DNA from: Candidatus Pelagibacter communis | GTDB lineage: Bacteria > Pseudomonadota > Alphaproteobacteria > Pelagibacterales > Pelagibacteraceae | DNA: 64,000 nt | Reading direction: 5' to 3' | Assembly: GCF_001179985.1 (NCBI RefSeq) | Contig: NZ_CVSI01000058.1 | Location: forward strand, 186,001 to 250,000 | In this document: positions 40,830 to 48,786 of the stretch, piece by piece | Position numbering within the stretch: the stretch's first letter is position 1 | How the letters are laid out: each line of letters starts with the position of its first letter | Program-made: the position numbers and the translations under genes | The notes under the pieces: generated by a model | Databases searched by the model: none | The model's input: the letters and a program-made list of their open reading frames with translations, nothing else | Told to the model about the DNA's origin: nothing

Positions 40830-42053
40830 TTAAATTTTAGAAACTTTTAATAATAATTCTGCCAATTTTTTAGCCACAATGTCCGAAAGCTTTGTGGTTG
40901 GCAATCCAATAAAAAAACCTCTCTTATCAATTTGTTTAGAGTTTTGTAATTTTTTTAAATTGTAACTTATATTATATAACTTGATAGCAGGCTGATTTAC
41001 AAAATTTCCGCTAATGATAGGTCTGGTTTCAACTTTATTTTTATTTAAATAATTCAAAAATTTTTCCTTTTTTTTAATATATTTTGTATCAAGTAAAATC
41101 GGTAAACCAAACCAACTTGGTTTTAAATTTTTATGTGGGTAAAAAAAACTAAATTGTTTATGCCAATTTTTTGATTTTTTAATAAAATTTATTATCTTAT
41201 TTCGATTATAATTTCTTATGGACATCATTTTTGAAAGTCTTTTGAATTGATTTAATCCTATCGCCGCAGAGATTTCTAAAGGCCTTAAATTAAAACCTGA
41301 GTTTATAAAGTTAAATTTTTTATTAACTCTTTCTTTTTGAATATCTCTATCCCAACCATGTGCCCTTAAGGTTTTGAGTAATAAATAATCATCTTTAGTT
41401 TTACAAGCAATCATACCACCTTCACCTGAAGTTACTTGATGTGAATAATAAAATGAAAATGAGCTAAAATCACCAAAAGAACCTAAATATTTATTTTTAT
41501 ATTTTGATCCTAATGACTCGCAATTATCCTCAATCAAATATATTTTTTTCTTATTAGCAAACTTTTTAATCTCATCTATATTTGAAGTATTTCCTAAAAC
41601 GTTAATTATCACTATAGCTTTAGTTTTTTTTGTTACATTTTTTTTTATAGTGTCTAAATTTATGGTAAAAGTGTTTATATCTACATCAATTAATTTTGGT
41701 TTAAGTCCAGCTTGAACTACGGGCCACAATGAAGTAGACCAGCAAATTGATGGCACTAAACATTCATCACCTTGATTTAATCTATTTTTTTTCTTTGGAT
41801 TAATTAATGCAAATAAAGCTAATAAATTTGCAGAAGAACCAGAGTTAACCATCATGCAGTAATTAAGTTTAAGTTTTTTCTTGAAATATTCTTCAAACTG
41901 TTTAGTTTTTTTTGACATTGTGAGCTGCCTACTTTGTAAGACTTTAAACCCTTCAGCCAAATCATCTTTACTTAATGCATTCTCATGCAGTGGGTAATGA
42001 AATCTATTATTATTATCTTTTTTTATTAAAAGTTTTAATATTTTTTTTTTCAA
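40830..42053 (-). CDS. DegT/DnrJ-family PLP enzyme with His replacing the catalytic Lys (3-dehydrase-like)
   Basis: 407 residues, fold type I PLP enzyme. The PLP-binding residues are seen in NSGSSANLLAL (residues 70-80) and IEDNCESLGS (D176). At the Schiff-base position the sequence is SFSFYYSHQVTSGEGG, with His205 where aminotransferases have Lys. This His is the hallmark of sugar 3-dehydrases (ColD; RfbH/E1). The cysteine cluster of the iron-sulfur RfbH type is absent, favouring the ColD-like class. It likely deoxygenates C3 of a nucleotide sugar for an envelope glycan. The start of the four-gene run. Confidence 0.8.
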   Translation of the reverse strand: MKKKILKLLIKKDNNNRFHYPLHENALSKDDLAEGFKVLQSRQLTMSKKTKQFEEYFKKKLKLNYCMMVNSGSSANLLALFALINPKKKNRLNQGDECLVPSICWSTSLWPVVQAGLKPKLIDVDINTFTINLDTIKKNVTKKTKAIVIINVLGNTSNIDEIKKFANKKKIYLIEDNCESLGSKYKNKYLGSFGDFSSFSFYYSHQVTSGEGGMIACKTKDDYLLLKTLRAHGWDRDIQKERVNKKFNFINSGFNLRPLEISAAIGLNQFKRLSKMMSIRNYNRNKIINFIKKSKNWHKQFSFFYPHKNLKPSWFGLPILLDTKYIKKKEKFLNYLNKNKVETRPIISGNFVNQPAIKLYNISYNLKKLQNSKQIDKRGFFIGLPTTKLSDIVAKKLAELLLKVSKI

Positions 42054-42077
42054 AATTTATCCTTGTATCTATTATTG

Positions 42078-42848
42078 CTAATTTATCTCTTTTCGAATTT
42101 GTTCTAACTTAATTTTTTTTTGTAAACTTCTACTAATGTCGTAAAGTAAATTAAACTTTAATCTTTTATTTGTTTTAATTTTAATTGTCCTAGCATTTCT
42201 TACTTCGATGTTATCAGCAACTGCACTAATAGGTCTTTTTTTGATATTTAAGTTTGTAATTGTAATTTCAGAATTATCACTTACTATTTTCCCTTTCCAG
42301 CGTCTGGGTCTAAACGGACTGATAGGAGAAATAGAAAGTTTTTTTGAGTTTAAATTAAGAATGGGCCCATGAACAGAAAGATTATAAGCTGTACTTCCGG
42401 CGGGAGTTGAAACTAGAACACCATCAGAAATTAACTTTTTGATAATATCTTTTTTTCCATTTTTAATTGATAAATTAGCAGCTTGTCTACTTTGTCTTAA
42501 AATTGAGACTTCATTTATTGCTATTGAAGTTTTTGAGAGACCAGTTTTATTTGTGACTCTCATTTCAAGAGGAGAGATTGAAATCAATTTTGCTTTTTTT
42601 AAGTTATTTAAAATATTCTTTTGTGAAAATTTATTCATTAAAAAGCCATAGTTTCCAGAGTTAATACCGTAAAAAAATTTTGAACTACCTTTATTTTTTT
42701 TTAAAGTTTTCAGCATAAAGCCATCACCACCTATTACTATATTCAAGTTGTCATGTTTCAGATTATTATTTTTTAAAATTTTGAGTAGTTTTAATTTAAT
42801 TCTTAAAGATGACTTATTTTTGTCAGAGGTAATAACAATTTTTTTCAT
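42078..42848 (-). CDS. nadK: NAD kinase
   Basis: Phosphorylates NAD to NADP. The GGDGFMLKTLKK motif (DGxx family) and GINSGNYGFLMN are conserved, followed by LVSTPAGSTAYNLSVHGPIL and the beta-rich C-terminal domain with ISPFRPRRWKG. 256 residues, complete. It is a core gene caught between the glycan group and tRNA-Leu, four bases from the tRNA 3' end. Confidence 0.93.
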   Translation of the reverse strand: MKKIVITSDKNKSSLRIKLKLLKILKNNNLKHDNLNIVIGGDGFMLKTLKKNKGSSKFFYGINSGNYGFLMNKFSQKNILNNLKKAKLISISPLEMRVTNKTGLSKTSIAINEVSILRQSRQAANLSIKNGKKDIIKKLISDGVLVSTPAGSTAYNLSVHGPILNLNSKKLSISPISPFRPRRWKGKIVSDNSEITITNLNIKKRPISAVADNIEVRNARTIKIKTNKRLKFNLLYDISRSLQKKIKLEQIRKEIN

Positions 42849-42852
42849 TTAA

Positions 42853-42938
42853 TGGTGCCCTCGGCCAGACTCGAACTGGCACTCCATAAATGGCAAGGAT
42901 TTTAAGTCCTTTGTGTCTACCAATTTCACCACGAGGGC
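42853..42938 (-). tRNA. tRNA-Leu (anticodon TAA), attachment site of island 2
   Basis: Class II tRNA: acceptor GCCCTCG pairs with CGAGGGC, the anticodon stem AAGGA/TCCTT encloses CTTAAAA (TAA), a long variable arm follows, and CCA is encoded. From the anticodon loop to the 5' end it is identical to 48066-48106. Confidence 0.97.
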
Positions 42939-42970
42939 ATTAATGAATTTCATGAGTGTTTATGCCAATA

Positions 42971-42999
42971 TTTATAATTGAACAAGAGGAATAAGTAAA
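42971..42999 (-). promoter_or_regulatory. Promoter of tRNA-Leu
   Basis: Minus strand TTTACT (42994-42999), 17-base spacer, TATAAA (42971-42976), about 33 bases before the tRNA 5' end. The whole arrangement is conserved in the duplicate at 48137-48165. Confidence 0.5.
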
Positions 43000-43021
43000 T
43001 TTTTTTTATTTTATCTTTTTA

Positions 43022-43040
43022 GGTACTGGTCTGGTACTGG
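43022..43040. repeat. Period-11 direct repeat of island 2, left copy
   Basis: GGTACTGGTCTGGTACTGG: two GGTACTGG half-sites starting 11 bp apart. It lies 34 bases past the restriction-modification stop codon and differs by one base from 47922-47940. Confidence 0.85.
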
Positions 43041-43074
43041 TTATCCTAGAAGGTCCTATAACTTATATAAAGGT

Positions 43075-46000
43075 TTATATTAAATTAATTTTTGGAATTT
43101 TTTTTATCAATTTTTGTGTTTCCACTGAAATATGAATTATTTTTAACAATAAATTAAAAGAATAAGACGGATCTTTCATAGCTTCTTTGTTAAATTCATT
43201 AATATCATTTGTAAAACCAGTTTTATCATCCTTTTTAACTGAATGTCGTTCCATTATCCATTCGATAGCAGATTTTCCACTTAATCTATAATCATAAGCC
43301 TCAAGTGGTATATCTTTAATAGTAATATAATTATTAAATTTAATTTGAGTTTTATCAGGACTAGATCTTGTACCAACAAAATTTATTTGAGATATATTGT
43401 AAAACTCTTCTTTGGGATATTTTTTTTTGTTATTATGAAAATCCACATTAAATTTTGCACTATATAATCTTTGATTATCAAAATCTAAATGTAGGTTTGA
43501 TAGTTTTTTTCCTATATCATTGATTTGCATAAAATCTTTATACTTTACTATTGGAATTCTAGGCATTCCCTTTATTAAATTATTATGAAATTTTTTCCTG
43601 TAATGATCTGAATGTAAAATTCCATATACATAATAAAAAATTTGGTCCTCAGTTACTTTTTTATTTAATTTTTTTTTAAAAAGAGAGACTATTTCTGGAT
43701 TTAAGTTATTTACTACAGTAGATTTGTCTTGGAATAAACTACTCTGACTATCATCCTCATTATTATTTTTATCATTGTAATAAATATACCTTGGAAATGT
43801 ATGTGAAGTATTAAGTAGATGATATTCAAAAGGTTTATTTACCATTAAACAACTAAATTCACTAAAACCAGTGGTAATAACTATCGACATATTTTTATGT
43901 TTTTTTGGAAAGATTTGTTGGTGTTTTCTAGGTCTTGATACAATAAAATTATCTAAATAACACCATGTAGAAACAAATGGTCGATACAAAACTTTTTGAA
44001 TTTTTTTTTCATCAAATCTATATTTTTGTTTTCTCCTAAATTGAGCTTCTAATGTACTATCCCACTTTATATCTTTATCCTTAAAATTAATCTTATTATA
44101 ATTTATTTTTTGATCAATTAAGCTATTAAATTTTTTTGTCATATTTCTTGTTATATTTATTAATTTTGATTTAGAAAAATTAATAGCATACGAGTCTCTT
44201 GCTGATGCAAAACCACTTGATGTAATTGAAAAAAGATAATTTTTAAAATCTACATCATTTTTGTTAATTGAAATATATTTATCAAATTCTTTGTTGGTTT
44301 GGTTAATCCAATCATTATTTTTATCAGGTGTAATTGATACAAAAAGATTCTTATCTTCGATATTCTTTATAGATTTTAAATTAAATATTTTATTTAATTT
44401 TTGTTCTTTTGTTAAATAATCTCCAATATCATAATATTTAATATCAGCTTTTTTATTTTGTTTATTTTTATTTTTAACAAGAATTGTAATTGCGACTGGT
44501 GTCCTCGAACCCTCACCAAAAACATTACCTTTTTCCTTACGTCTTATTTCACCTTGAGTTCTCGCATTTCCTCTCAGATTAAATATATAAATACTGCTAA
44601 ATTCTTCTTCAAAACATTTTCTTAATCCATCTGTTGCATTAGCATCTATCCAACTTGCATTGGTAACAAATCCTATAATACCCTCATCTTTTATTCTATC
44701 TGATGCCCATCTAAATGCCCTTATATAACTATCATATATCTTATTTTTATTTGAAGAATTTGAGTTCTTCACATAGGTTTCATAGATTTTTGAATCTAAA
44801 TTTCTATAAGAAACGTTTGCAGCATCATCACTAAAAGATTTTTGACCAGCTGAATATGGTGGATTACCAATTATCACTCTAATATCTCTTTTTTTTTGAT
44901 TAGTTCTTCTGTTAGAATTATCAGGTAGTAAATCAGCTATTAAATCTCTATCTTGTTCATACAACTGAAAAGTATCAGTCAACACTGACCCACTAAAAGG
45001 TCGATACGAGTTCTCTTTAATTATTTCTTGGTAAACAGACTCGATATTAATACCAGCGATATAGTATGCTAATAGAACAATTTCATTACAATGTATTTCG
45101 TTTATGAATTTATGTTTTAAATTTTTCTTATCAATCAATTTCGATTGAATTAATCTTGTTATAAAGGTTCCAGTTCCTGCAAACGGATCCAAAATATGTA
45201 TATTTTTTTCAGATAAAGATGAATTAAAATCTCGAATAAGTACATCATTAATAGATTTTAATATAAAATCTACTACTTCAACTGGAGTATAAACTATTCC
45301 AAGTTTATTAGTTGTTATTGGAAATGCATTTTTGAAAAATCTTTCATACAACTCATTAATTAATGTTGTTCTTCCTTTGGATGTTACTATATCTGAAGCT
45401 CTTCTTTTTACGCTGTCATAAAATTTTTCAAGTGATTTTGTCTCAACTTTTATATTATAATCATAAATATTTGTTAAAACATTGTGAATTGCTTTTGAAA
45501 CTGCATTATCTTTTACGAATTCATTTCCTTGAAATAATGTATCAAAAACGGGTTTTGTTATTATATGTTGAGCCAGCATTTCAATTGCATCATTTTCAGA
45601 TATTTCAGGATTCAAATCGTCTCTAATTTCTCTTAGAAACAGTTCAAATGTTTTCCTTTCTTTAGACTTTTTATTTACTAAAATTGAATTTAATCTTGAA
45701 ATATGTGTCTGAGCTATTTTGGCGATATCATTTGCCCAATTTTCCCAATAATCTCTTGTTCCGCATTTATCAACTATTTTTGCCTTAATTGCTTTGGATA
45801 AATCATTTATTTCAAAAGATAATTGATTTGTTTCTAAATCATCATCTTTTTTATTTTCAATATTTATAAGATTATCATCAGTATCTGGTATTACTTTTGC
45901 TGAGGTTTTAATGTCATCAATTTCAGCAGTTAAGGACTCAAGTTCATCATTATAGTTAATTATATCTATTTTATCTGAAACATCTTCGCCTAACTTTATT

Positions 46001-47901
46001 TTGTTAATTGTACTATCTAGTCTTTCATCATGTGCTCTAAGAGCATTTAAAATTTGCCATACAACACTGTATTTCTCGTTATTATCAAGAGCTCTTTCAG
46101 GTGTTACACCTGGTGCGATTGTGACAGGTATCACCACATAACCAATATCTTTTCCCTCTGCTTTTCTCATTACCCTTCCAACAGACTGAACAACATCTAC
46201 TTGACTTTTTTTGGGGTGAAGAAACATTATTGCATCAAGAGATGGTACATCTACTCCTTCAGATAAACACCTAACATTTGATAAAATCCTACATTGATCA
46301 TCTGGAATTTCTTCTTTAAGCCAATTTAAATGTTCTGTTCTCCTATCAGCATTAAAGGTTCCATCAATATGTTTTACATCAATATTAAGTTCTATTTTTT
46401 CATTTTTGTTCTTGTAGGTATAATCTTTAATTACATTTTTAAATTCACTTTCAAAAATTTTGGAAATTTCTATATTTTGGGAAAAGGCTAGAGCTCTTTT
46501 TATTGGGCTATGATTATTATTATCAAAACCAACTTTAGCTAAGGCTTTATAGCAACCAATAATTTTTGTAGCATCGTCAAGTCTAAGCTCTGAGCCGTCT
46601 TCAAATGATTTTTGAAGATCTCTACTTACCTTTGTTTCATCTATTGCAAGAATAACTACTTTATAGTCTGATAAAAGATTATTTTCTACAGCCCAATTAA
46701 ATCCTCTAAAAAAAAGTGTTTCACCATAAATTTTTTTATCATCCATTGAAGCTAACGCAATATCCTCTCCTTTTGCTTTAGATTTAGCTTTCTCTCCATA
46801 AATTTTTGGTGTAGCAGTCATGTAAAGTCTTTTTTTTCCTTTAATAACTGCATTGTCATGAATTTTTACAAAATTAGATTCATCTTCATCAAATAAAGTC
46901 GCACCTGTAGTTCTGTGAGCTTCATCACAAATAATTAAATCAAAGTCTGGGATATCAAATTGTTTTTGAGCTTTTTCTATAACATCAATTGATTGGTAGG
47001 TCGAAAAAATAACTATCATTTTATTTTTTTCACAATTTTTAATTTGTTTTGATAAATCCTCTGAATTTGTTGTCGCTGGAAATGCAAGATCATTCAATGA
47101 TATTTCAATTTTATCATCTGATGGTTTTCTTTTTCCCACTTTCACATCTGAACAAGCTGAAAAAGCATAAAAATCATCAATAGAATCGTTTTTCCATTCT
47201 CTTACAGTTTGAGACATGAGTGCTAAAGATGGAACAATATATAAAATCAATTTATTTTTTGATTTTAATTTTTCAGCGATATTTAAGGCTGTGAAAGTTT
47301 TTCCAGTACCACAAGCCATAATAAGTTTACCACGATCTTTTTTATTTAAACCAGATAACACAGCATCCACTGCTTTAATTTGATGGTCCCGTAATTCTTT
47401 TTTTTTGTTTAATACAACTTTTTCATCTTTTAAATATGATAACCAATCAATCCGACTCTCTTGTAATTCATTCAATTGAATTCTTTGATATTTTTTGTCT
47501 AAATTATTAAATACTTTTTTTGCATTTATTCCTATATCTTGAGAAGAAGTATCTATAAGAATTAGTCTTTCAAAATCATCAGTTGAAGAAGCTGAAATAA
47601 AAGAGTCTATATCTGATTTAGAAATAGTATGTTCAGATTGATAACACTTACATTGAATTGCACAAAATTTATCACTTCCATTTATTTTTGCTACTAAATC
47701 TATTCCGATGTCTGATTTAGAATAATTTTTGTTTGCTTTTGACCAATCTTTATAATGCCAAATTTTTGAAAATTGTTGTTTTTGTAATGGATCATTTTCA
47801 AAAAAAATTTTACACATTTTTTCAAAAACATCCCCTAGATCTTTATCATTTTTAGCTTTTTTTCGGATAATTTTAATAGCTTCTGAAAAATTTGAGTCCA
47901 T
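43075..47901 (-). CDS. Type ISP-like single-polypeptide restriction-modification enzyme (nuclease-helicase-methyltransferase)
   Basis: A 1608-residue protein with the whole restriction system in one chain. An Mrr-like PD-(D/E)xK nuclease domain lies at residues ~20-110 (GIDLVA with D68, AIQCKCY with K85). The superfamily II helicase has Walker A ACGTGKT (197-203), DEAH (326-329) and motif VI QSVGRVMRK (572-580). The gamma-class N6-adenine methyltransferase has DPFAGTGT (905-912) and NPPY (1013-1016), and the C-terminal ~450 residues should be the target-recognition part. The layout matches LlaGI/LlaBIII-type enzymes. It is alone in the tRNA-Leu island, with no separate antirestriction or regulator gene. 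Confidence 0.93.
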   Translation of the reverse strand: MDSNFSEAIKIIRKKAKNDKDLGDVFEKMCKIFFENDPLQKQQFSKIWHYKDWSKANKNYSKSDIGIDLVAKINGSDKFCAIQCKCYQSEHTISKSDIDSFISASSTDDFERLILIDTSSQDIGINAKKVFNNLDKKYQRIQLNELQESRIDWLSYLKDEKVVLNKKKELRDHQIKAVDAVLSGLNKKDRGKLIMACGTGKTFTALNIAEKLKSKNKLILYIVPSLALMSQTVREWKNDSIDDFYAFSACSDVKVGKRKPSDDKIEISLNDLAFPATTNSEDLSKQIKNCEKNKMIVIFSTYQSIDVIEKAQKQFDIPDFDLIICDEAHRTTGATLFDEDESNFVKIHDNAVIKGKKRLYMTATPKIYGEKAKSKAKGEDIALASMDDKKIYGETLFFRGFNWAVENNLLSDYKVVILAIDETKVSRDLQKSFEDGSELRLDDATKIIGCYKALAKVGFDNNNHSPIKRALAFSQNIEISKIFESEFKNVIKDYTYKNKNEKIELNIDVKHIDGTFNADRRTEHLNWLKEEIPDDQCRILSNVRCLSEGVDVPSLDAIMFLHPKKSQVDVVQSVGRVMRKAEGKDIGYVVIPVTIAPGVTPERALDNNEKYSVVWQILNALRAHDERLDSTINKIKLGEDVSDKIDIINYNDELESLTAEIDDIKTSAKVIPDTDDNLINIENKKDDDLETNQLSFEINDLSKAIKAKIVDKCGTRDYWENWANDIAKIAQTHISRLNSILVNKKSKERKTFELFLREIRDDLNPEISENDAIEMLAQHIITKPVFDTLFQGNEFVKDNAVSKAIHNVLTNIYDYNIKVETKSLEKFYDSVKRRASDIVTSKGRTTLINELYERFFKNAFPITTNKLGIVYTPVEVVDFILKSINDVLIRDFNSSLSEKNIHILDPFAGTGTFITRLIQSKLIDKKNLKHKFINEIHCNEIVLLAYYIAGINIESVYQEIIKENSYRPFSGSVLTDTFQLYEQDRDLIADLLPDNSNRRTNQKKRDIRVIIGNPPYSAGQKSFSDDAANVSYRNLDSKIYETYVKNSNSSNKNKIYDSYIRAFRWASDRIKDEGIIGFVTNASWIDANATDGLRKCFEEEFSSIYIFNLRGNARTQGEIRRKEKGNVFGEGSRTPVAITILVKNKNKQNKKADIKYYDIGDYLTKEQKLNKIFNLKSIKNIEDKNLFVSITPDKNNDWINQTNKEFDKYISINKNDVDFKNYLFSITSSGFASARDSYAINFSKSKLINITRNMTKKFNSLIDQKINYNKINFKDKDIKWDSTLEAQFRRKQKYRFDEKKIQKVLYRPFVSTWCYLDNFIVSRPRKHQQIFPKKHKNMSIVITTGFSEFSCLMVNKPFEYHLLNTSHTFPRYIYYNDKNNNEDDSQSSLFQDKSTVVNNLNPEIVSLFKKKLNKKVTEDQIFYYVYGILHSDHYRKKFHNNLIKGMPRIPIVKYKDFMQINDIGKKLSNLHLDFDNQRLYSAKFNVDFHNNKKKYPKEEFYNISQINFVGTRSSPDKTQIKFNNYITIKDIPLEAYDYRLSGKSAIEWIMERHSVKKDDKTGFTNDINEFNKEAMKDPSYSFNLLLKIIHISVETQKLIKKIPKINLI

Positions 47902-47909
47902 GAAACTAT

Positions 47910-47915
47910 ATTATA
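47910..47915 (-). promoter_or_regulatory. TATAAT -10 box just before the restriction-modification start
   Basis: A perfect minus-strand TATAAT ends nine bases before the ATG at 47901, implying a leaderless or nearly leaderless mRNA. The -35 position (47933-47938) falls inside the period-11 repeat, which has no good -35, so that repeat may be an operator or activator site. Confidence 0.45.
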
Positions 47916-47921
47916 TCTTTA

Positions 47922-47940
47922 GGTACTGGTTTGGTACTGG
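47922..47940. repeat. Period-11 direct repeat of island 2, right copy
   Basis: GGTACTGGTTTGGTACTGG, one base different from 43022-43040 and in the same orientation. It starts 21 bases upstream of the restriction-modification ATG, overlapping the promoter. Confidence 0.85.
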
Positions 47941-48136
47941 TTTTAAAGATCAATATACTGAGATTCTTTATGAAAATGTTTACAAATTATAAAGATGCTA
48001 ATGTTTAAAAGAATTTAAGACTACGTTAGACTACCACGGACTGACTCACTTGTGAATCCCTCGGCTTTTAAGTCCTTTGTGTCTACCAATTTCACCACGA
48101 GGGCATCTGTTATTTTCATTAGTGTTTATGCCAATA

Positions 48137-48165
48137 TTTATAATTGAACAAGGCTAATAAGTAAA
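48137..48165 (-). promoter_or_regulatory. Orphan copy of the tRNA-Leu promoter facing the restriction-modification gene
   Basis: TTTACT (48160-48165), 17 bases, TATAAA (48137-48142), the same as at tRNA-Leu. Transcription from it would read the orphan tRNA half and then into the restriction-modification gene, whose start is 236 bases away with no terminator obvious between. Confidence 0.45.
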
Positions 48166-48187
48166 TTTTTTTTATTTTATCTCCCTA

Positions 48188-48206
48188 GGTACAAGTCTAG
48201 TACAAG
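48188..48206. repeat. Variant period-11 direct repeat beyond island 2
   Basis: GGTACAAGTCTAGTACAAG. It is positionally equivalent to 43022-43040 in the duplicated flank, but the CTGG of both half-sites has become CAAG, so the half-sites changed together. Confidence 0.8.
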
Positions 48207-48230
48207 TTCTCCTATAAAATCCTATATCTA

Positions 48231-48256
48231 AAAAGTTCTATTAGAGTGAAGGCTTT
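48231..48256 (-). pseudogene. Remnant of a pilin gene 5' end
   Basis: These ~26 bases match the codons for the GFTLIELL segment of the neighbouring pilin genes with only a few differences, in the same orientation, but no pilin follows. It lies 15 bases beyond the last intact pilin stop and next to the island 2 boundary. It looks like the scar of a deletion or recombination through the conserved pilin start. Confidence 0.6.
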
Positions 48257-48270
48257 GTTATTCATTTTTA

Positions 48271-48786
48271 TTAATTTGTAATTGCTATATAGCCACTCTC
48301 TATATATCCTACATCTTTACCTTTGCATGGTTCTAAAAAGCACGTTCCAACTTCCATTGTTGTTGGACCATGATCTCTCAAATTAACAACTCCTCCAGAC
48401 CCTGTACTTTGATAGTTATATGGTTGACATGTACCGTTACGTGATGAACAAACTGCAGGCAAAGATGGGTTGACTGGATTTTTTAGTTTATTTTTTAAAG
48501 CTTTTTCAGCTGCATTTATTATTACCGGAACAGGCGTTGATGTATTTAAGTTACTACAAATTAAGTTTCCATCCATTGCTGAGGTGTCACCTAGATCACA
48601 TTTTTTTGTTTCTGACATAATGTATTTAATAATATTTGCTTGTTGAGCTTTAACAGCATTCTTTTTTGCACTTGCAGTATATCCATTATAAGCAACCACC
48701 CCTACTGCAGCAAGAATACCGATGATTGCTACTACGACTAAAAGTTCTATTAGAGTAAAGCCTTTTAATTTACGTATATTATGCAT
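48271..48786 (-). CDS. Type IV pilin-like protein, array member 11
   Basis: 171 residues from ATG 48786, chosen because it gives a short leader (MHNIRKLKG) before FTLIEL; upstream codons lie inside member 10. The prepilin cut is after Gly, with Glu5 in FTLIEL and the hydrophobic helix VVVAIIGILAAVGVVAYNGY. The variable part has a Cys pair in KKCDLG and LICSNL, a KNPVNPS segment and a late CFLEPC pair, a pattern shared with other members. It overlaps member 10 by 22 bases. The last intact gene of the array. Confidence 0.9.
   Translation of the reverse strand: MHNIRKLKGFTLIELLVVVAIIGILAAVGVVAYNGYTASAKKNAVKAQQANIIKYIMSETKKCDLGDTSAMDGNLICSNLNTSTPVPVIINAAEKALKNKLKNPVNPSLPAVCSSRNGTCQPYNYQSTGSGGVVNLRDHGPTTMEVGTCFLEPCKGKDVGYIESGYIAITN

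Larger units (their letters stand above)
42900..43060. repeat. Left 161-bp direct repeat of island 2 (tRNA-Leu 5' half plus promoter flank)
   Basis: Pairs with 48066-48226: first 41 bases identical, next 120 ungapped with 21 mismatches by hand count. It includes the tRNA promoter and the period-11 repeat at 43022. Confidence 0.9.
42900..48106. mobile_element. tRNA-Leu-anchored island 2 carrying a type ISP-like restriction-modification gene
   Basis: Bounded by a 41-bp perfect direct repeat (42900-42940 and 48066-48106) that is the 5' half of tRNA-Leu, and continued by an ungapped 120-bp flank that is about 82% identical (42941-43060 against 48107-48226). It carries a single 4.8 kb gene and no integrase. 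The repeat covers the 5' rather than the 3' half of the tRNA, so the element supplies a new 5' half and promoter on insertion. Boundaries are seen; mobility is inferred. Confidence 0.75.
48066..48226. repeat. Right 161-bp direct repeat of island 2 (orphan tRNA-Leu 5' half plus promoter flank)
   Basis: The first 41 bases are identical to the tRNA-Leu 5' half, and the following 120 bases are alignable without gaps to 42941-43060. The 3' half of the tRNA is missing, so it is not functional as a tRNA. Confidence 0.9.

Noticed and set aside
36111-48063. Integrase or transposase within the two islands
   Set aside because: All frames with recognisable proteins are nuclease, partner, glycan, nadK or restriction-modification genes; no tyrosine or serine recombinase or transposase motifs were seen.
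48066-48106. Second tRNA-Leu gene
   Set aside because: Only the 5' half is present; no T arm, variable arm or 3' acceptor strand follows.
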